Of a stretch of DNA of 64,000 nucleotides, positions 53,435 to 64,000 are shown one piece after another. Within the stretch, counting starts at the first letter, position 1, and every line of letters begins with the position of its first letter. The DNA comes from Podospora pseudocomata. Taxonomy: Eukaryota; Ascomycota; Sordariomycetes; Sordariales; Podosporaceae. The stretch lies in NCBI RefSeq assembly GCF_035222375.1, contig NW_026946363.1, positions 6,262,001-6,326,000 on the forward strand, given 5' to 3'. Both the position numbers and the translations under genes were made by a program. The notes under the pieces are model-generated. The model ran no database searches. It had not been told where the DNA came from and worked only from the letters and a program-made list of their open reading frames with translations.

Positions 53435-56400
53435 GGTTGCTATCCAGATTCGGGTTTTTCTTCTTCTTCTTCTTCTTCTTCTTTTTTTTTTTATTTTTTT
53501 CGGTAGGTTCGCAGGCAGTTGACGGGTTGGTGAAGATAAAAAAATAAAATATAAAAAAATAAAAAGGGCGCAATGGATAGTCACCAAAGGGTCCAGAATT
53601 GGCAAGGGGACTCGCGGCTCTTTCTACTATGTGGTTGATGTCATCCCACGATCTAGGTTCGGACGGTTGTGTACACCTCGGCTAGGAACTGGGCTAAGGG
53701 CCGTTTTGGGTCCTCAGATGATTTGCTGCTCGACTTTTGTGACCTGTTGGCAGCGGGCGCGGCGTGGTTGGCAGGAGTGGAGTTGCGACTGCGACAAGTC
53801 GGCATGTGCTTTGGTGCAACTGGGGCATAAGGTTCCGGTCGAAGGGACGAGCGTGCCACGAGGCCCGAGAAGCTGGATACTTGGACGACTAAGATGTGGT
53901 GTGGGCTTGTTGGTTTGGTGTGTTGTCGAAGAGAACAGCAGGTGGTCGAAACACTTGGGCGGAAACGGCGGGACCGTCGAGGGACAGAGAAGAGTGTCAG
54001 GTCGGGGGCCAGCAGAAGGATGGGAATGTTTGCGGCACGGGGGCATGGAGTTTTGAAGAAGGGACGTGGCAGGGTAGGCAGCCTTGCTCAGCTGCTTGGG
54101 GGGGAGCACTCCCTGTCTGCCAGCAACCAGCTGAGAGGGTTGTGACGAAACACGCGATCAAAAAAGTGGTCCCTCCCGGCGGCATCTGCGGGTCGCATTC
54201 CCATTCAGCGGGGAGCGGCACTGCAACACAGAACCCTCAGCATATTTCCCTTCCCCCCTCCCCCTCCCCCCGCGGCCCATCAGCCGGTTGGCCCAAGCGA
54301 AACCACGAGTGCCGCCTTCCAGTTTTGGTTTGTCGATGTGTTTCGTACAAGTATATTCACTTTCTATCTCGGATGCTACTCTTTTTTCAACAACAGAACA
54401 GCATCTATCTGCCCAAAGACCAGCCGGCCGGCGGTAAACAAATTCGCCGGACTCTGCCCGGCCATCCTTGACACTTGGCGGTGGCTTTGTGGGGACGGGC
54501 GGCAGTTGGCCAGTTCCAAAAGGATACCGCCTTTTTGTCTGCTGAACAAACAAGGCAAATAAATAGTGGACACGCTTCCCATCTACAAAGGTCAAAAGCA
54601 GAGCATCACCGCCATCGACCTGGCAGACTGATGTCGGGGATAGAGAGTCTCTCTGACTCTTCCACTGTAGAGTCAACCGGGGGCTTGGGAGGAAAAGAAG
54701 CTGCTGTGGATGTGTTGGCACCACACAACTAAACTCCTCGGTACAAACCGCCCCGGCAGTCAGCAAGGGTCCACCGACACTTTCTATGCCTTTGCAGCCG
54801 TTCCTGACAGCTGCAACCCCAGTCCGGCTTTGGGAGGCTTCATTGGCTGCCCTACTTTGTTTCAAACCCGATGTTGCTCTGTCAAATGCCTGGTTTTCGG
54901 TCCGAAGCCGTCCTATCAAACACCAAAACACGACATCTGAAGCAAGTCAAAACATTTCCAAATAGAAACAAAAGAACATTGTTTCTCTATCATCAAACCC
55001 TAGTTCCCCCGAGATCGTGCTAGCGCAAGCAAAAACCCCCAAAAGAGAAAAAGACCCCCTGGGATGGCCGGGGTTTGATGCGGGGAGCGGCCCGCGGACG
55101 CCCAGTGGGATGATCTGGCCAATCACACGCTCAAAATGCCATCTTTGCCGGATCTGATTGGGCACAGCAGGTCCCCAATCCATGTTGTGCATCTTTTCTC
55201 TGTTCTGTCGTTGCGGGGGTTGGATGCACCTTTTCGATAAATTCATGGTCACGAGGAGGGTTTATGAGCAGACTCCCACGACTCGCAGACCGTCAATTTG
55301 CCCTCCCCCTCCCCCTCGCCCCCTCGTGTTTTCTCCGCATTTTGGGCAGCTCGAGGAATCGAGATGGCGTGCGTGCGTGCTGTGGGTGATTGTTGGTGGG
55401 TGATTGTTGGTGGGTGAATGTTTGTGGGTGGTGTTTGTGGGTGAGGGGAACCAAAAATGGGGTTGCATCAACCAAAAGATGCCGTGCGTTTTTGGGGTCT
55501 TTGCCCCCGACGATGAGAATGGAAGCGGAAGCTGCGGAAGGGTCCCTTTTTACATCAGGGTCTAGGACCCCTAGGGAAGCTGTCAGTCCAGGACCCTGGG
55601 GAAACTGTCAGCCTAAGGCCGGAACCCGGACCGGAGTGTTTGCTGCTACCAAGCAGGTGCCACGCAGGTGTTGATCGTTATCCAGTTTATCAAGTTGATA
55701 AATCAACCGAGCTCAGCCCGCCACCGGTTTGGACTTGGCTGCGGAATCGACGGAGCAAGAAGCTGTATGCGGAAGGCCGGGCGGTAGTAGTTGCGGCTGA
55801 TGTACGGCCAGCAGAAGTGCTGCCCACCTCGGGCACGGATGAGGCTGGGCTAATCATTTAGGATATGATATGAGAAGAGGGAGGGAGGACTTGCACAGAA
55901 TGCTTCTTGTCTGGAGAGGACCAACCACATGCTGCGGACTACGCCTGCGCCACCGCATGCTCTCTTCGAGGGAGAACATGTAGATGCTGTGGGTTGTCTG
56001 GCTACGGATGGAGGAAGAACTGCAAATGAATGTGGACAGGGTAACAGGACAGAAGGCGAGGGAGTCACTGGACATTGGTCTCCCAAAAACCGCTGGAAGG
56101 AAAACACAAGGGACAAATCGAGATATGCTAGAGACACTCTCTGACTGGAGACATCGGGGCATCGTGGGGGATCGCAAGCAGGAGAACAGAACTTGGCACA
56201 CTAGGTACGGATGTTGGGGAAAGCTGATATCCGACATGCAGGTGTTCAACACAGCACAATTAGACGTCGGGCCATCAAACATGAGCCTTCCAAGATCAGC
56301 CACGAGATCTCAAAAACAAGCACAAAAGCACTGTCAGACTCGAAATAGGCATCGAAAGCAGACAGCGAGAGGCATTCTGATCAGAAAAGAAGAGGCCCAG

Positions 56401-56596
56401 ATTATTTTTCCCACGCAACCATCCAGAGCCCATACCGTTCCGATTCCGACCCAAACATCCCATCCATTATTAGCCCAGGATACCATTATGTCTCGTCAAC
56501 AGCTCATTCCACCCAAAAACCCCCCCTCAAAGTCCTCCCAAAGTCCTCCCAAAGTCTTCCCAAAATCCTCCCAGAGCCCGCCCGAAGCCAACCGCC
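53435..56596. other. Gene-free 3.2-kb gap
   Basis: Begins with a (TTC)n run (53456-53485) at the 5' end of the coiled-coil gene. It also holds imperfect TGGGTGATTGT-type repeats (about 55380-55445), a 26-bp duplicated block (about 55555-55615) and (CCCAAAGTCCT)n at 56527-56582. Longer ORFs here lack protein-like character. Confidence 0.55.
56527..56582. repeat. 11-bp repeat (CAAAGTCCTCC), about four copies
   Basis: Tandem copies with a few changes, just downstream of the small cysteine-rich gene. Confidence 0.88.
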
Positions 56597-57279
56597 TCAA
56601 GAGCGGGAGAAATAGCGCCCCATGGGCGAGTTGGGATCCAACATGAGTCTCAGGTGCGGCGGGTTGTCCTTGGTGAGGCAGTTGCCACAGATTTTGGGAC
56701 TATACAGCAGAATCAGTCGACCAAGCATATCGAGGGACAAGCAAGTGGGAGAGCAAAAACACTCACGACTCCTCAAACTCCAAAATCTTGGGCTCACACC
56801 TGGCAATTTCGCCATACTGCTTGTACTTTTCGCAATGCTTGGTCGCGAGCCAGCGCAGGTGGCCGCAGGCAAGGTACTCTCTCTGATCAGCGTTAGCACA
56901 TGGGCCGTGGGGGCGTTCACGAGCGCTTGGTTCAACACGCGAGGAGGGGGGCGGGAAGATTGTGGAACGAGAAACAGCACAAGCAAACGGACCGGACAGG
57001 ACAGAGATGGAGACCTGCCCGGAAGCGAAGACGAGGAATACAGTACAGCAGAGGGACAAGATACAACAAAACGACAAAGCATGACGAGCATGATAACAGT
57101 GTGATGGGAGGAGGTCAACATCCACAAGAAAACAAAAACATAACAAAACAAGCGGCCGCGACTGGAATGCGACGACAGAACAACAGCCAGAAGGGCGAGA
57201 AAAAACCATACGAGAGCCAAGCAAGACTGGGAGAAGGAGAACAAAGATTTTGAGGGCATACCTGCTTGTACTCGCACAT
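56597..57279 (-). CDS. Small cysteine-rich protein, 78 residues, conserved fungal type
   Basis: Exons in transcription order 57279-57262, 56882-56767 and 56699-56597 give 78 residues. The protein starts MCEYKQREYLACGHLRWLAT, then KHCEKYKQYGEIARCEPK, and ends with a CxxC pair (KICGNC) and the tail RLMLDPNSPMGRYFSRS. The pattern CEY-x-Q-x5-CGH-x7-C followed by a late CxxC resembles a family of small uncharacterised ascomycete proteins that I know only by pattern. The cysteines and histidine suggest zinc binding. The first exon encodes only six residues. The first intron is 379 nt, unusually long here, with donor GTATGC; the second is 67 nt with donor GTGAGT. Function unknown. Confidence 0.75.
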
Positions 57280-57374
57280 GATGGGAGATTATCCTGTGAC
57301 CTGGTGTGGTATGGTTCAGGGTGCCTGAGTGAGTGGTGAGCGTTCGAGAGATTCGAGAGAGGTGTTGAGTCTGC

Positions 57375-57464
57375 TGAGCGAGAGAAGTGTTTGGGTTATT
57401 GAACAAGAGAAGTGTGTTTGGGTTATTGAGCAAGAGAAGTGTGTTTGGGTTATTGAGCGAGAGA
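57375..57464. repeat. 25-27-bp tandem repeat, three copies plus a partial
   Basis: Units of the form GAGCAAGAGAAGTGTGTTTG followed by GGTTATT; the first unit lacks two bases. Confidence 0.92.
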
Positions 57465-59510
57465 AAAAGTGCTGACGGGCTAACGCGGGGTACTCTTTAC
57501 ACTTGATATTCAGGGCAAAGTCGGTCTCAGAGTCGCTCTGGAAGGAGAGCGGTGTTGAGGGGCGGTTTGAAGGGCGGTGGTATAAGGCGGTAAGGCGACG
57601 AGAATTATGACCAACAACTGACCCATAAAAGAGTGTTTGTTGGAAGGAACGAGTTGATAGACGACACAACTGCTCTGGAGAAAGGTGATTCCCTCACACT
57701 CTGAACGACCGGACGTCTCCCTCCATTTATCATGATCATTATGGTGAGTGGGATGGAGGGGCTGGTAGAGGGCGGTAGGATCGCCATGCCGGTTTCTTTT
57801 TCCGCTGAGACAGCGGATAGCCTTCCTGTTGGTAGATAACTGACAAAAGAAGCAACGCAAGCCAGGGAGGAAAAAAAAAAACTTGAACTCAAACCGACTT
57901 GGTATGTGACAAAACATTTCACTCTGCCTCGCCCAACCGCATCGCTGGCTTTGTCAAGTAACGACCACTCACCAATGATGTTTGATAGTATCACGAAGCA
58001 GAACTGAGACTCAAAGCCGATCAAGTCTTCTGGCCACACCATCATGACCACCCAGAGCAAGAAACAAACAAGCTCTTCGGGCAGTCATGGAAGCACTCGG
58101 CAAACTACTTCTCCGGACTCACATCTCACATCCCCGTGGTTGCTTTTTCCTGCTGAGCTGAAAAGTGACTGGCGAGAAAGGGCGGCATGCCAAGTGCATG
58201 CCGACATGGTGCGTCGTGCTTGTTTCGGTTCATGAGAGACGATCCGATACCTGCAACAACAAATAGCAACCAGCTCGGCCAGCTGTTTCGGACAAGTCAT
58301 AAGGGTGTTCACCGCGGGTACGCCTGCCTAACTCCCCGTCGGGCTCTGAGTCGTTCGCGCTGGGACGGGCCACAAGACAAGGCGTTCTAGGTCTTGCGGT
58401 GCTCGGACACAAAACCCCCTTGCCTGCCGCTTCTCGCCGCCCGGCTCTAAATGCGGTGGCTTTGTGCTCAATGTCTTTCTCACGCATGGGGCAAACGCCC
58501 AGCACGTGAAGGGTTGGCGGTGAGGTGCTACAGTGTCACGGCTGTCATCCGTCAGAACAAGGCAATTGTTGCACCAAACAGTCAACCATTTGGACGATGG
58601 CCAGTCCAGCTTTCATCACTGTCAAGCAAAGTAACGTTGTCTTCTGCCCTCGTTCACAAGTCTAGGCCGGCAAAGCTCACCTGCAAGTTCAAGCTTCAAG
58701 AAGCGTGGTGATGACCGATCAACCATCTGCTGATCTGCGTGCATTGAGCACAGTGTCGCAAATACAGCTATTCTTACTCTCAGACTTTTGCTATCGAGTT
58801 CTCCTGATTTCGATTCCTTCGGCCCCAGTCACATTTTCCATGTCTCTTTCCCTCATTCTCTCATATCACCCAAAGAACCTTACAGTCAGCCAACTTGGAG
58901 CACGCCATTGATTCGTGGTCGACACTTCCACGATTGCTTAGCGTGTCACGACATAGGTACAAGGCAAGAAGAGAAAAATCAGTCTGTCGCGAAGGGCACT
59001 GCTGCATGGAATCACCTGGACAGAGCTTCTGGAAGGTTTGCCTTGCACGACCTCATCTACGATGGGCCTTGATCCCCGTCCTTTGCGGATGGCTTTACCG
59101 CTGGAGGATACGGATAGCTGATGCGACGGGTGGTGGCATAAGGGCCAAGTGCTGACCATGCTGTGCTCTCAACGCCGTGCAGACAACAAAAGATAAAGTA
59201 GAGAGAGGTACCTGCCTCCCCATACGACTCTCACATGCCTAACTGCAGACCAAGTCCAGCAAAACCTCTTGGCAAAGGTGACTCTCGGGCTCTCTAGAAG
59301 GAGTGTCTTGCCAAGGGTGGTGATACCTGCCCGTCTGAGGAGGTGAGAAGAGAGCTTGCGCAAAAGGCTTTCGTTCATACTCACCCACCGCTAGCAAGAC
59401 TGTAGATAACAAAACCGACAGGACGGTTCTACGAGAACTTGGAAGGTATGACAGTATGACGGTATAACCCAGCATGGATCTATCAAAGCAATAGTCACCC
59501 CGAACGCGAG

Positions 59511-59583
59511 TGTACCACCTGCCAAGAGACTCCCTGTTGCTCAACAGTCCTCATCCCAGGTGTATCACCTGCCAAGAGGCTCA
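59511..59583. repeat. Direct repeat TGTAYCACCTGCCAAGAGRC, two copies 50 bp apart
   Basis: Copies at 59511-59530 and 59561-59580. The second starts with a palindrome CAGGTGTATCACCTG. A weaker relative (TGTAACACTTGGCAAA) lies at 59625-59640. Confidence 0.8.
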
Positions 59584-60817
59584 CCGCGCCGCTGTTCGGT
59601 CTTCTCTCGTAGAAAGATTGCAGGTGTAACACTTGGCAAATCTGCTGTGAAAAAAGATAAAAATACCGAGTGCCGTCTTGGCGGGCTCTTTTTTCTTGTG
59701 GTTGTCATTTTCAGAAGGGGGTTGGGGGTTGGGTTACTCAGAGGACAAGGCAGTGTGAAATGTGAGTCGTTGGGTTGAGATGAGAAGTCTGTATCAGTCA
59801 TAGGTATTCCAGATAAGAATGACAAGGTAGGTACTTTAAGTGCTGTCGGGGTAGAGAAACCATCGCGGCTCTGTCAAGCTATTCTGTGTAGATAGGCTCA
59901 TGTTTCAGGGGCGATGCTTTTGACGCGTGGATCACATACGCGGTCAATAACAGGGCTTGAAGCAGAACAATCCTCTGGTTCGTCTTGATTTGGTCCTGTA
60001 TTCTGTATTGGGTGGGACACAAAACTTGGCAGCTCACGTCTCTGTGGTCTATCACAAGAGGCCGAGTCGTTCAGTACCTATGCTATCACCTCGTCAGCAG
60101 CGGCGATGATTTGCTGTTCGAAGCTTCGGCGAGGCTTCAGATATCTGGGTAGCTGTGAGCTGTTCTCGTGTAAAGCGGCAATAGTACTCGGAAGTTACTC
60201 AAGGGTAGTCTTGAAAGTGCTTGTGTATGTCGGTGGAACATAGAATGGCTCGTGAGCTGAGTGGCAGTATGGCATTTGTTCAGGGGTTACACCAACTTGC
60301 ACCATGCTCACACGGTTTAGCCATGCCATTAGAGAGACGATCTTCGAAGAGAACCCAGAGTCGGAATATGGAAAGAGTTTATTAGTCATGTTATAGGTTT
60401 CGCCATGTTGAGGTCGAAACAATGAAGGACATCAGTCCCGTTCTAAGTTCGAGCAAACATATATCACTTCCAAGGCAATACATAGGTACTTTTTCCAAGT
60501 TCTGAGGAGTACAGCTATGACCACATAACAATGCTGTCTCAGTATCTTAAGTCTCAGGAGCAGGCAAGGTGTTGGGAGAATCGCTGACTACATATGCAGT
60601 GATCGTTATACCTGCATTAAAGACTCTTAACCGGTGACCACGTCTCGAGACTGGGGTCTTCTTCATTCTTGATCCAAAAAAACCAGGAAATAGTCTGCGA
60701 ACAGGCCCAGGCCGACACTTGTGTTGTACAGCAGAATGTTTTTGAGTCTAACCCCGAGAAAAGAGCAGCGCCTTTTTTGGTAAACCCTAGAAGGAAAAGG
60801 GGTAAGAGCAGTGCTCA

Positions 60818-60907
60818 AATGTAATGGAAGCAATGTAATGGAAGCAATGTAATGGAAGCAATGTAATGGAAGCAATGTAACGGAAGCAATGTAATGGAAG
60901 CAATGTT
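60818..60907. repeat. 14-bp minisatellite (AATGTAATGGAAGC), about 6.5 copies
   Basis: Near-perfect head-to-tail copies, one with AATGTAACGGAAGC. Confidence 0.95.
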
Positions 60908-61075
60908 ATGTTCTTTGAAGGGAACACATCCTTCCATAACAAACACCACAAGGCAGCCACCCAGAAAAAGAGATGTAGCTAGTAACTAACTAACTAACTA
61001 AACAACACCAACAATGACAAAAAAATAAAAATAAACATAAACAAACACTCCCCTCAGACCAGGGAACGAAACCAT

Positions 61076-61208
61076 TGGGAACTGTGAGGCTCGAACTCAC
61101 GACCTCAGGATAACTCTGATGTTATGCAACCAGATCATATTTCTCCTTGTCATCAAATCTGACAATTTTCATATGAGACCTGCGCTCTTCCAACTGAGCC
61201 AAGCTCCC
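61076..61208 (-). tRNA. Elongator tRNA-Met (anticodon CAU) with a 60-nt intron
   Basis: Read on the minus strand from 61208. The acceptor stem GGGAGCU pairs with AGUUCCC, followed by discriminator A at 61076. D arm is GCUC-loop-GAGC. The anticodon arm is CAGGU-CUCAUAA-UCCUG with a U-U pair at 31-39, as in other elongator tRNA-Met. The T arm is GUGAG-UUCGAGC-CUCAC. The intron (61171-61112, 60 nt) sits after position 37, the standard place for nuclear tRNA introns, leaving a mature tRNA of 73 nt before CCA addition. The CAU anticodon and the lack of initiator features (T-arm UUCGAGC) support the elongator form. Confidence 0.92.
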
Positions 61209-61924
61209 TGTTTTCCTGTCATGTTCTCCTCCCTTCAGAAACTTTTCCCATAAAGCTTTTCCCACTTCTCCTCACAACTCCCGAGTCAGTCCGGTGGACT
61301 CTCTCTCCCAAGCCCCCCATGTGGAGAAAACCATGACTTGTTCCCAGGATAGCGCCTCTTCTTCCCACCGGCACTTGCTCTTATCCAACCTCGTTGGCTT
61401 TTCTTGCCAACACGCAACGCCCCCCGTCCCCCAAACAAAAAGAAGACAGGGGCCAAACTCGCCCAGAATGACTGGAGATCAAACCATGAAACGTGGTCGC
61501 GTGATACTCGACACTCCTTGTTTCCCCCTTTCCTGCCTCCCCATGCAATGTGTCAAGGTGTTTTGGACAGCTGTTCTTTTGTCTGCCATCGACATCAACA
61601 ATCAAACCTTGCGTGGGGGGAGGGGGGGGGGGAGAAACACAAAACCAAACAACACTTGCTTACTTATCCCGCTGAGGCTTCCTCAAATCTACTCTGACAC
61701 GTGCTACATATCTCAACCTTGATAGGGCCATTTTGTATCCTTCAAAACCCCCTTCCAGAACTTCCCAGAAAACAGGGAAACCCACCACTTGTCTCTGAAC
61801 GTCCACGCACCTGCCATGTACAAACCTCCTCACATACCGACCTTTGCCTACAGTGGGTTGGAATTGTACGTAAAAACAAAATCTTTTCACAGATCTGCAA
61901 TCATCCATCGTGACTAATCGGCCT

Positions 61925-62130
61925 TCTTTGTTTTTCTTTGTTTTTTTGGGGGGGTTTTTTTTGGGTTTTTTTATTTATTTATTTTTTAATTTATTTATTT
62001 ATTTGTTTGTTTTTTATTATTTTTTTGGTTTATTTTTCATTTTTATGTTTTTTTTTCATTTTTTTTAATGTTTTATTTAAGTTTTGTGTTATTTTTTTTA
62101 AAAATTTTATTTATTTTTTATTTTTTACGT
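61925..62130. repeat. About 200-bp T-rich tract
   Basis: Mostly T with scattered A (TTTATTTATTT patterns) and very little C or G, giving a strong strand asymmetry. Confidence 0.9.
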
Positions 62131-62298
62131 ACTGTAGAGGCCGAACAAAAGACGGCTGGCTATACATAAAATAAAACAACCGGACCCCGGTTCCCACCCC
62201 CCGGTCCCGTGTGTGCAGCCCCCACCACACCCCACCTTGAACAACAACATCACCATTCCCGGCTTCGGTGGTCGGCTGAACATTCATCACCCCATTCC

Positions 62299-62299
<1 letters not shown>

Positions 62300-62342
<43 letters not shown>
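62300..62342. repeat. (CAT)n microsatellite, about 14 units
   Basis: Perfect ATC/CAT trinucleotides. Confidence 0.97.
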
Positions 62343-62343
<1 letters not shown>

Positions 62344-62543
62344 TCGCAAATTCGGGGAGTCGGGGTCCCGGGCCTTACCCTGGTTCGTGGTTTTTGCATC
62401 TGCCGTGTTGTGGGATCCACTCAGACCCGCACCCGGAAGGATGGGGGGAGGAGGGCCAAGGACTCGCTCCCGTCACTCGCTCGTTCGGGCGGTTCGGACG
62501 GGATCGCGCGGTAAAGAGCGGCGGCGGATGAAATGATAAAACT

Positions 62544-62548
<5 letters not shown>

Positions 62549-62586
<38 letters not shown>
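62549..62586. repeat. (GT)n microsatellite, about 19 units
   Basis: Nearly perfect GT dinucleotides. Confidence 0.97.
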
Positions 62587-62590
<4 letters not shown>

Positions 62591-64000
62591 CTGATAGGTA
62601 TGAGACACTAGGCTCTACGATGTGGAAAACTAACATCACAAGGAGTGTCTCCCAAAGATGGCAATGGGAATAGTAAGGGTAAATGTCTCTTCTTGGCTGG
62701 TAGGTTGGGTGAAAAAGATGCAACCCAAGAAGTCTTGATGACCCTCTTTGTCAACTTGCTTGTTTGGCAAATTCAGATAACACTCCAAGCCAAGCTTCCA
62801 CCAGTCGTGATCAAATCACAAAAGTACGTATGGAACCTCCAAAAAAAAAAAGAACCAAGAAACCGAAAGAATTGTGAATCGCGGCTTCTATGGTGGTTCG
62901 CTTTTCCCACAACGCGACAGAAAGGACGGCGATTTCAGACGCTTCCACGTAGTGCAGCAGCAGCTGAACGGTGCCGCCGGTCAGCGGACCCGGCAAAGAC
63001 GGCATGGCGGGAATAACAAAAGGAGCCCAAGGCCAGAGGGGGCGCACGACTTTTCCGACAAAAGCTTAGCATCCTGTCTTGGGGACCACCAAGCAGATGC
63101 TCGGAAGCTTGTCGGGGTCACCTCGTGTCATCACCACCTCCGGCCACTCATCGGGCGTGCTTGGGGCGGCAGGGCGTTCTTTGGGGTCCTCGGGAGGGGG
63201 GGGGGTTGTTGTTGGGGTTGGCTTCAAGCTGTGCAAACCTGCTCGCTACGTCAGCCGGCCTCCGGGTCGGCGAAAATATGATGGGGTGTGCCATCCGCCC
63301 CGTGATGTTGTTCCTCGAGGATCCGAGCACTTGGGCTACCGGTCTTTTGGGCTTGGTCCGAAGCTGTGTCAGCATCCCATCTCGATATCCCAAGATCATA
63401 TGTAAATGTCAAGAAAAAAAGGGGTCCTGGGTTGACCGTCTTGGCTTCCTTGCCAAGCGACGGAATACCGATGCCAAGTGGTTCACAGCGTTCTTGTTCG
63501 GCTGCAGGTACCGAACTCGTCGATAAGTTCCGCAACAGACGAATGTGAAAGCTTACGAATGTCCTGGTGTTTGCTGGCGTTGGCTTGGTCGTGGCAGAAG
63601 GGAAGCAACAAAGCTGGCTAGCGGTCAAATGATGCGACTAGTTGGCAGCTAACTACAGCAAAGTATCCAGTACACCTAGCACTTGACGCCTGGGTCAGCC
63701 CAATCCCGAGACGAACCAGATAGGAGAGGTGGATGACGGTTAGCCCTGTCCCAAACAACATGCAAACACACATTGCGTGCGGGATTTTTCCATGTCTATC
63801 ATGATGTGCTGGCCAGGCTGGCTGAACTTCAACTTGCTGATATCAGACCATGTTCGTTGCCATGTTGGGAAAGTTCAGAGTGCCAAAGGCCGTCGTGGAA
63901 CGCTTGGTTCCCTCTACCCTATTGCATGGTAGAGCCAATCAGACCGCCCAGACGGGGCAGGTTCCATGTCAGGGGCACTGGGAGGGCATACAGAGTAACG

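Larger units (their letters stand above)
57280..61075. other. Gene-free 3.8-kb gap between the small cysteine-rich gene and tRNA-Met
   Basis: Contains a 27-bp tandem repeat (57375-57464), two direct copies of a CACCTGCCAAGAG element (59511, 59561) and a 14-bp minisatellite (60818-60907). No ORF with clear protein character. Transcription units without long ORFs cannot be excluded. Confidence 0.55.
61209..64000. other. Right end of the window, gene-free, rich in simple repeats
   Basis: Contains a T-rich stretch at about 61925-62130, (CAT)n at 62300-62342 and (GT)n at 62549-62586. Short ORFs here lack protein-like character. A gene could begin beyond 64000. Confidence 0.55.

Noticed and set aside
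54158-54931. Minus-strand ORF of 257 codons in the gap after the coiled-coil gene
   Set aside because: No recognisable motif, mixed composition, no splice support, and it lies in GC-rich DNA where long chance ORFs are common.
55984-56646. Plus-strand ORF of 220 codons before the small cysteine-rich gene
   Set aside because: Its end is formed by an 11-bp tandem repeat and it overlaps the last exon of the opposite gene; no protein-like features.
57605-58060. Minus-strand ORF of 151 codons upstream of the small cysteine-rich gene
   Set aside because: No conserved motif, irregular hydrophobicity, no clear start context; could not be supported as a gene.

Overview
The window is eukaryotic nuclear DNA from a filamentous ascomycete of the order Sordariales. 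The evidence is short GT-AG introns (about 43-90 nt, often with a CTAAC/CTAAT-like branch site), dense single-copy genes, microsatellites and poly(A/T) runs in the gaps, and above all a mating-type locus. Three mating-type genes lie between APN2 and SLA2. Spliced as proposed here they give proteins of 305, 384 and 288 residues, which as I recall are the sizes of FMR1, SMR1 and SMR2 of Podospora anserina. I read the region as the mat- (MAT1-1) locus of P. anserina or a very close relative. The exact species cannot be fixed from the sequence alone.

Layout. 0.3-4 kb: COX13 (-) and APN2 (+) diverge from one promoter. 5.9-10.4 kb: the MAT1-1 genes SMR2 (-), SMR1 (+) and FMR1 (+). 12.3-15.5 kb: SLA2 (-). 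16.5-19.3 kb: ATG3 (+) and CWC24 (-). 19.3-23 kb: a gene-free stretch with a striking cluster of ACCGGT motifs. 23-28.7 kb: a long apsA/NUM1-type gene (-) full of internal repeats. 31.1-38.3 kb: REV3 (-) and SLU7 (+), divergent. 38.7-40.5 kb: RPS9 (-) and RPL21 (+), divergent. 42.1-45.1 kb: an NVJ2-like lipid-transfer protein (+). 47.6-48.2 kb: a secreted protein made of two ten-cysteine modules (+). 49-50.4 kb: ISN1 (+). 51.6-53.4 kb: an unrecognised coiled-coil protein (-). 56.6-57.3 kb: a 78-residue cysteine-rich protein (-). 61.1-61.2 kb: an intron-containing elongator tRNA-Met (-). The remaining 2.8 kb holds only simple repeats.

How the genes work together. FMR1 and SMR2 carry DNA-binding domains (alpha box and HMG box). 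Together with SMR1 they set mat- identity and drive fertilisation and later sexual development. The flanking genes are housekeeping functions kept next to MAT in many ascomycetes: respiration (COX13), base-excision repair (APN2), endocytosis (SLA2), autophagy (ATG3), splicing (CWC24, SLU7), nuclear positioning (apsA), translesion synthesis (REV3), ribosome (RPS9, RPL21), lipid transfer (NVJ2) and nucleotide turnover (ISN1). They are linked to MAT rather than part of one pathway.

I found no recognisable transposon, viral relic, CRISPR array or rRNA gene. The oddest items are an 8-nt microexon in COX13, stop-free introns of a multiple of three in SMR1 and REV3, the ACCGGT cluster, the duplicated ten-cysteine secreted protein and the repeat arrays of apsA. 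Exon borders were read by eye from splice consensus and reading-frame continuity; no transcript data were available.
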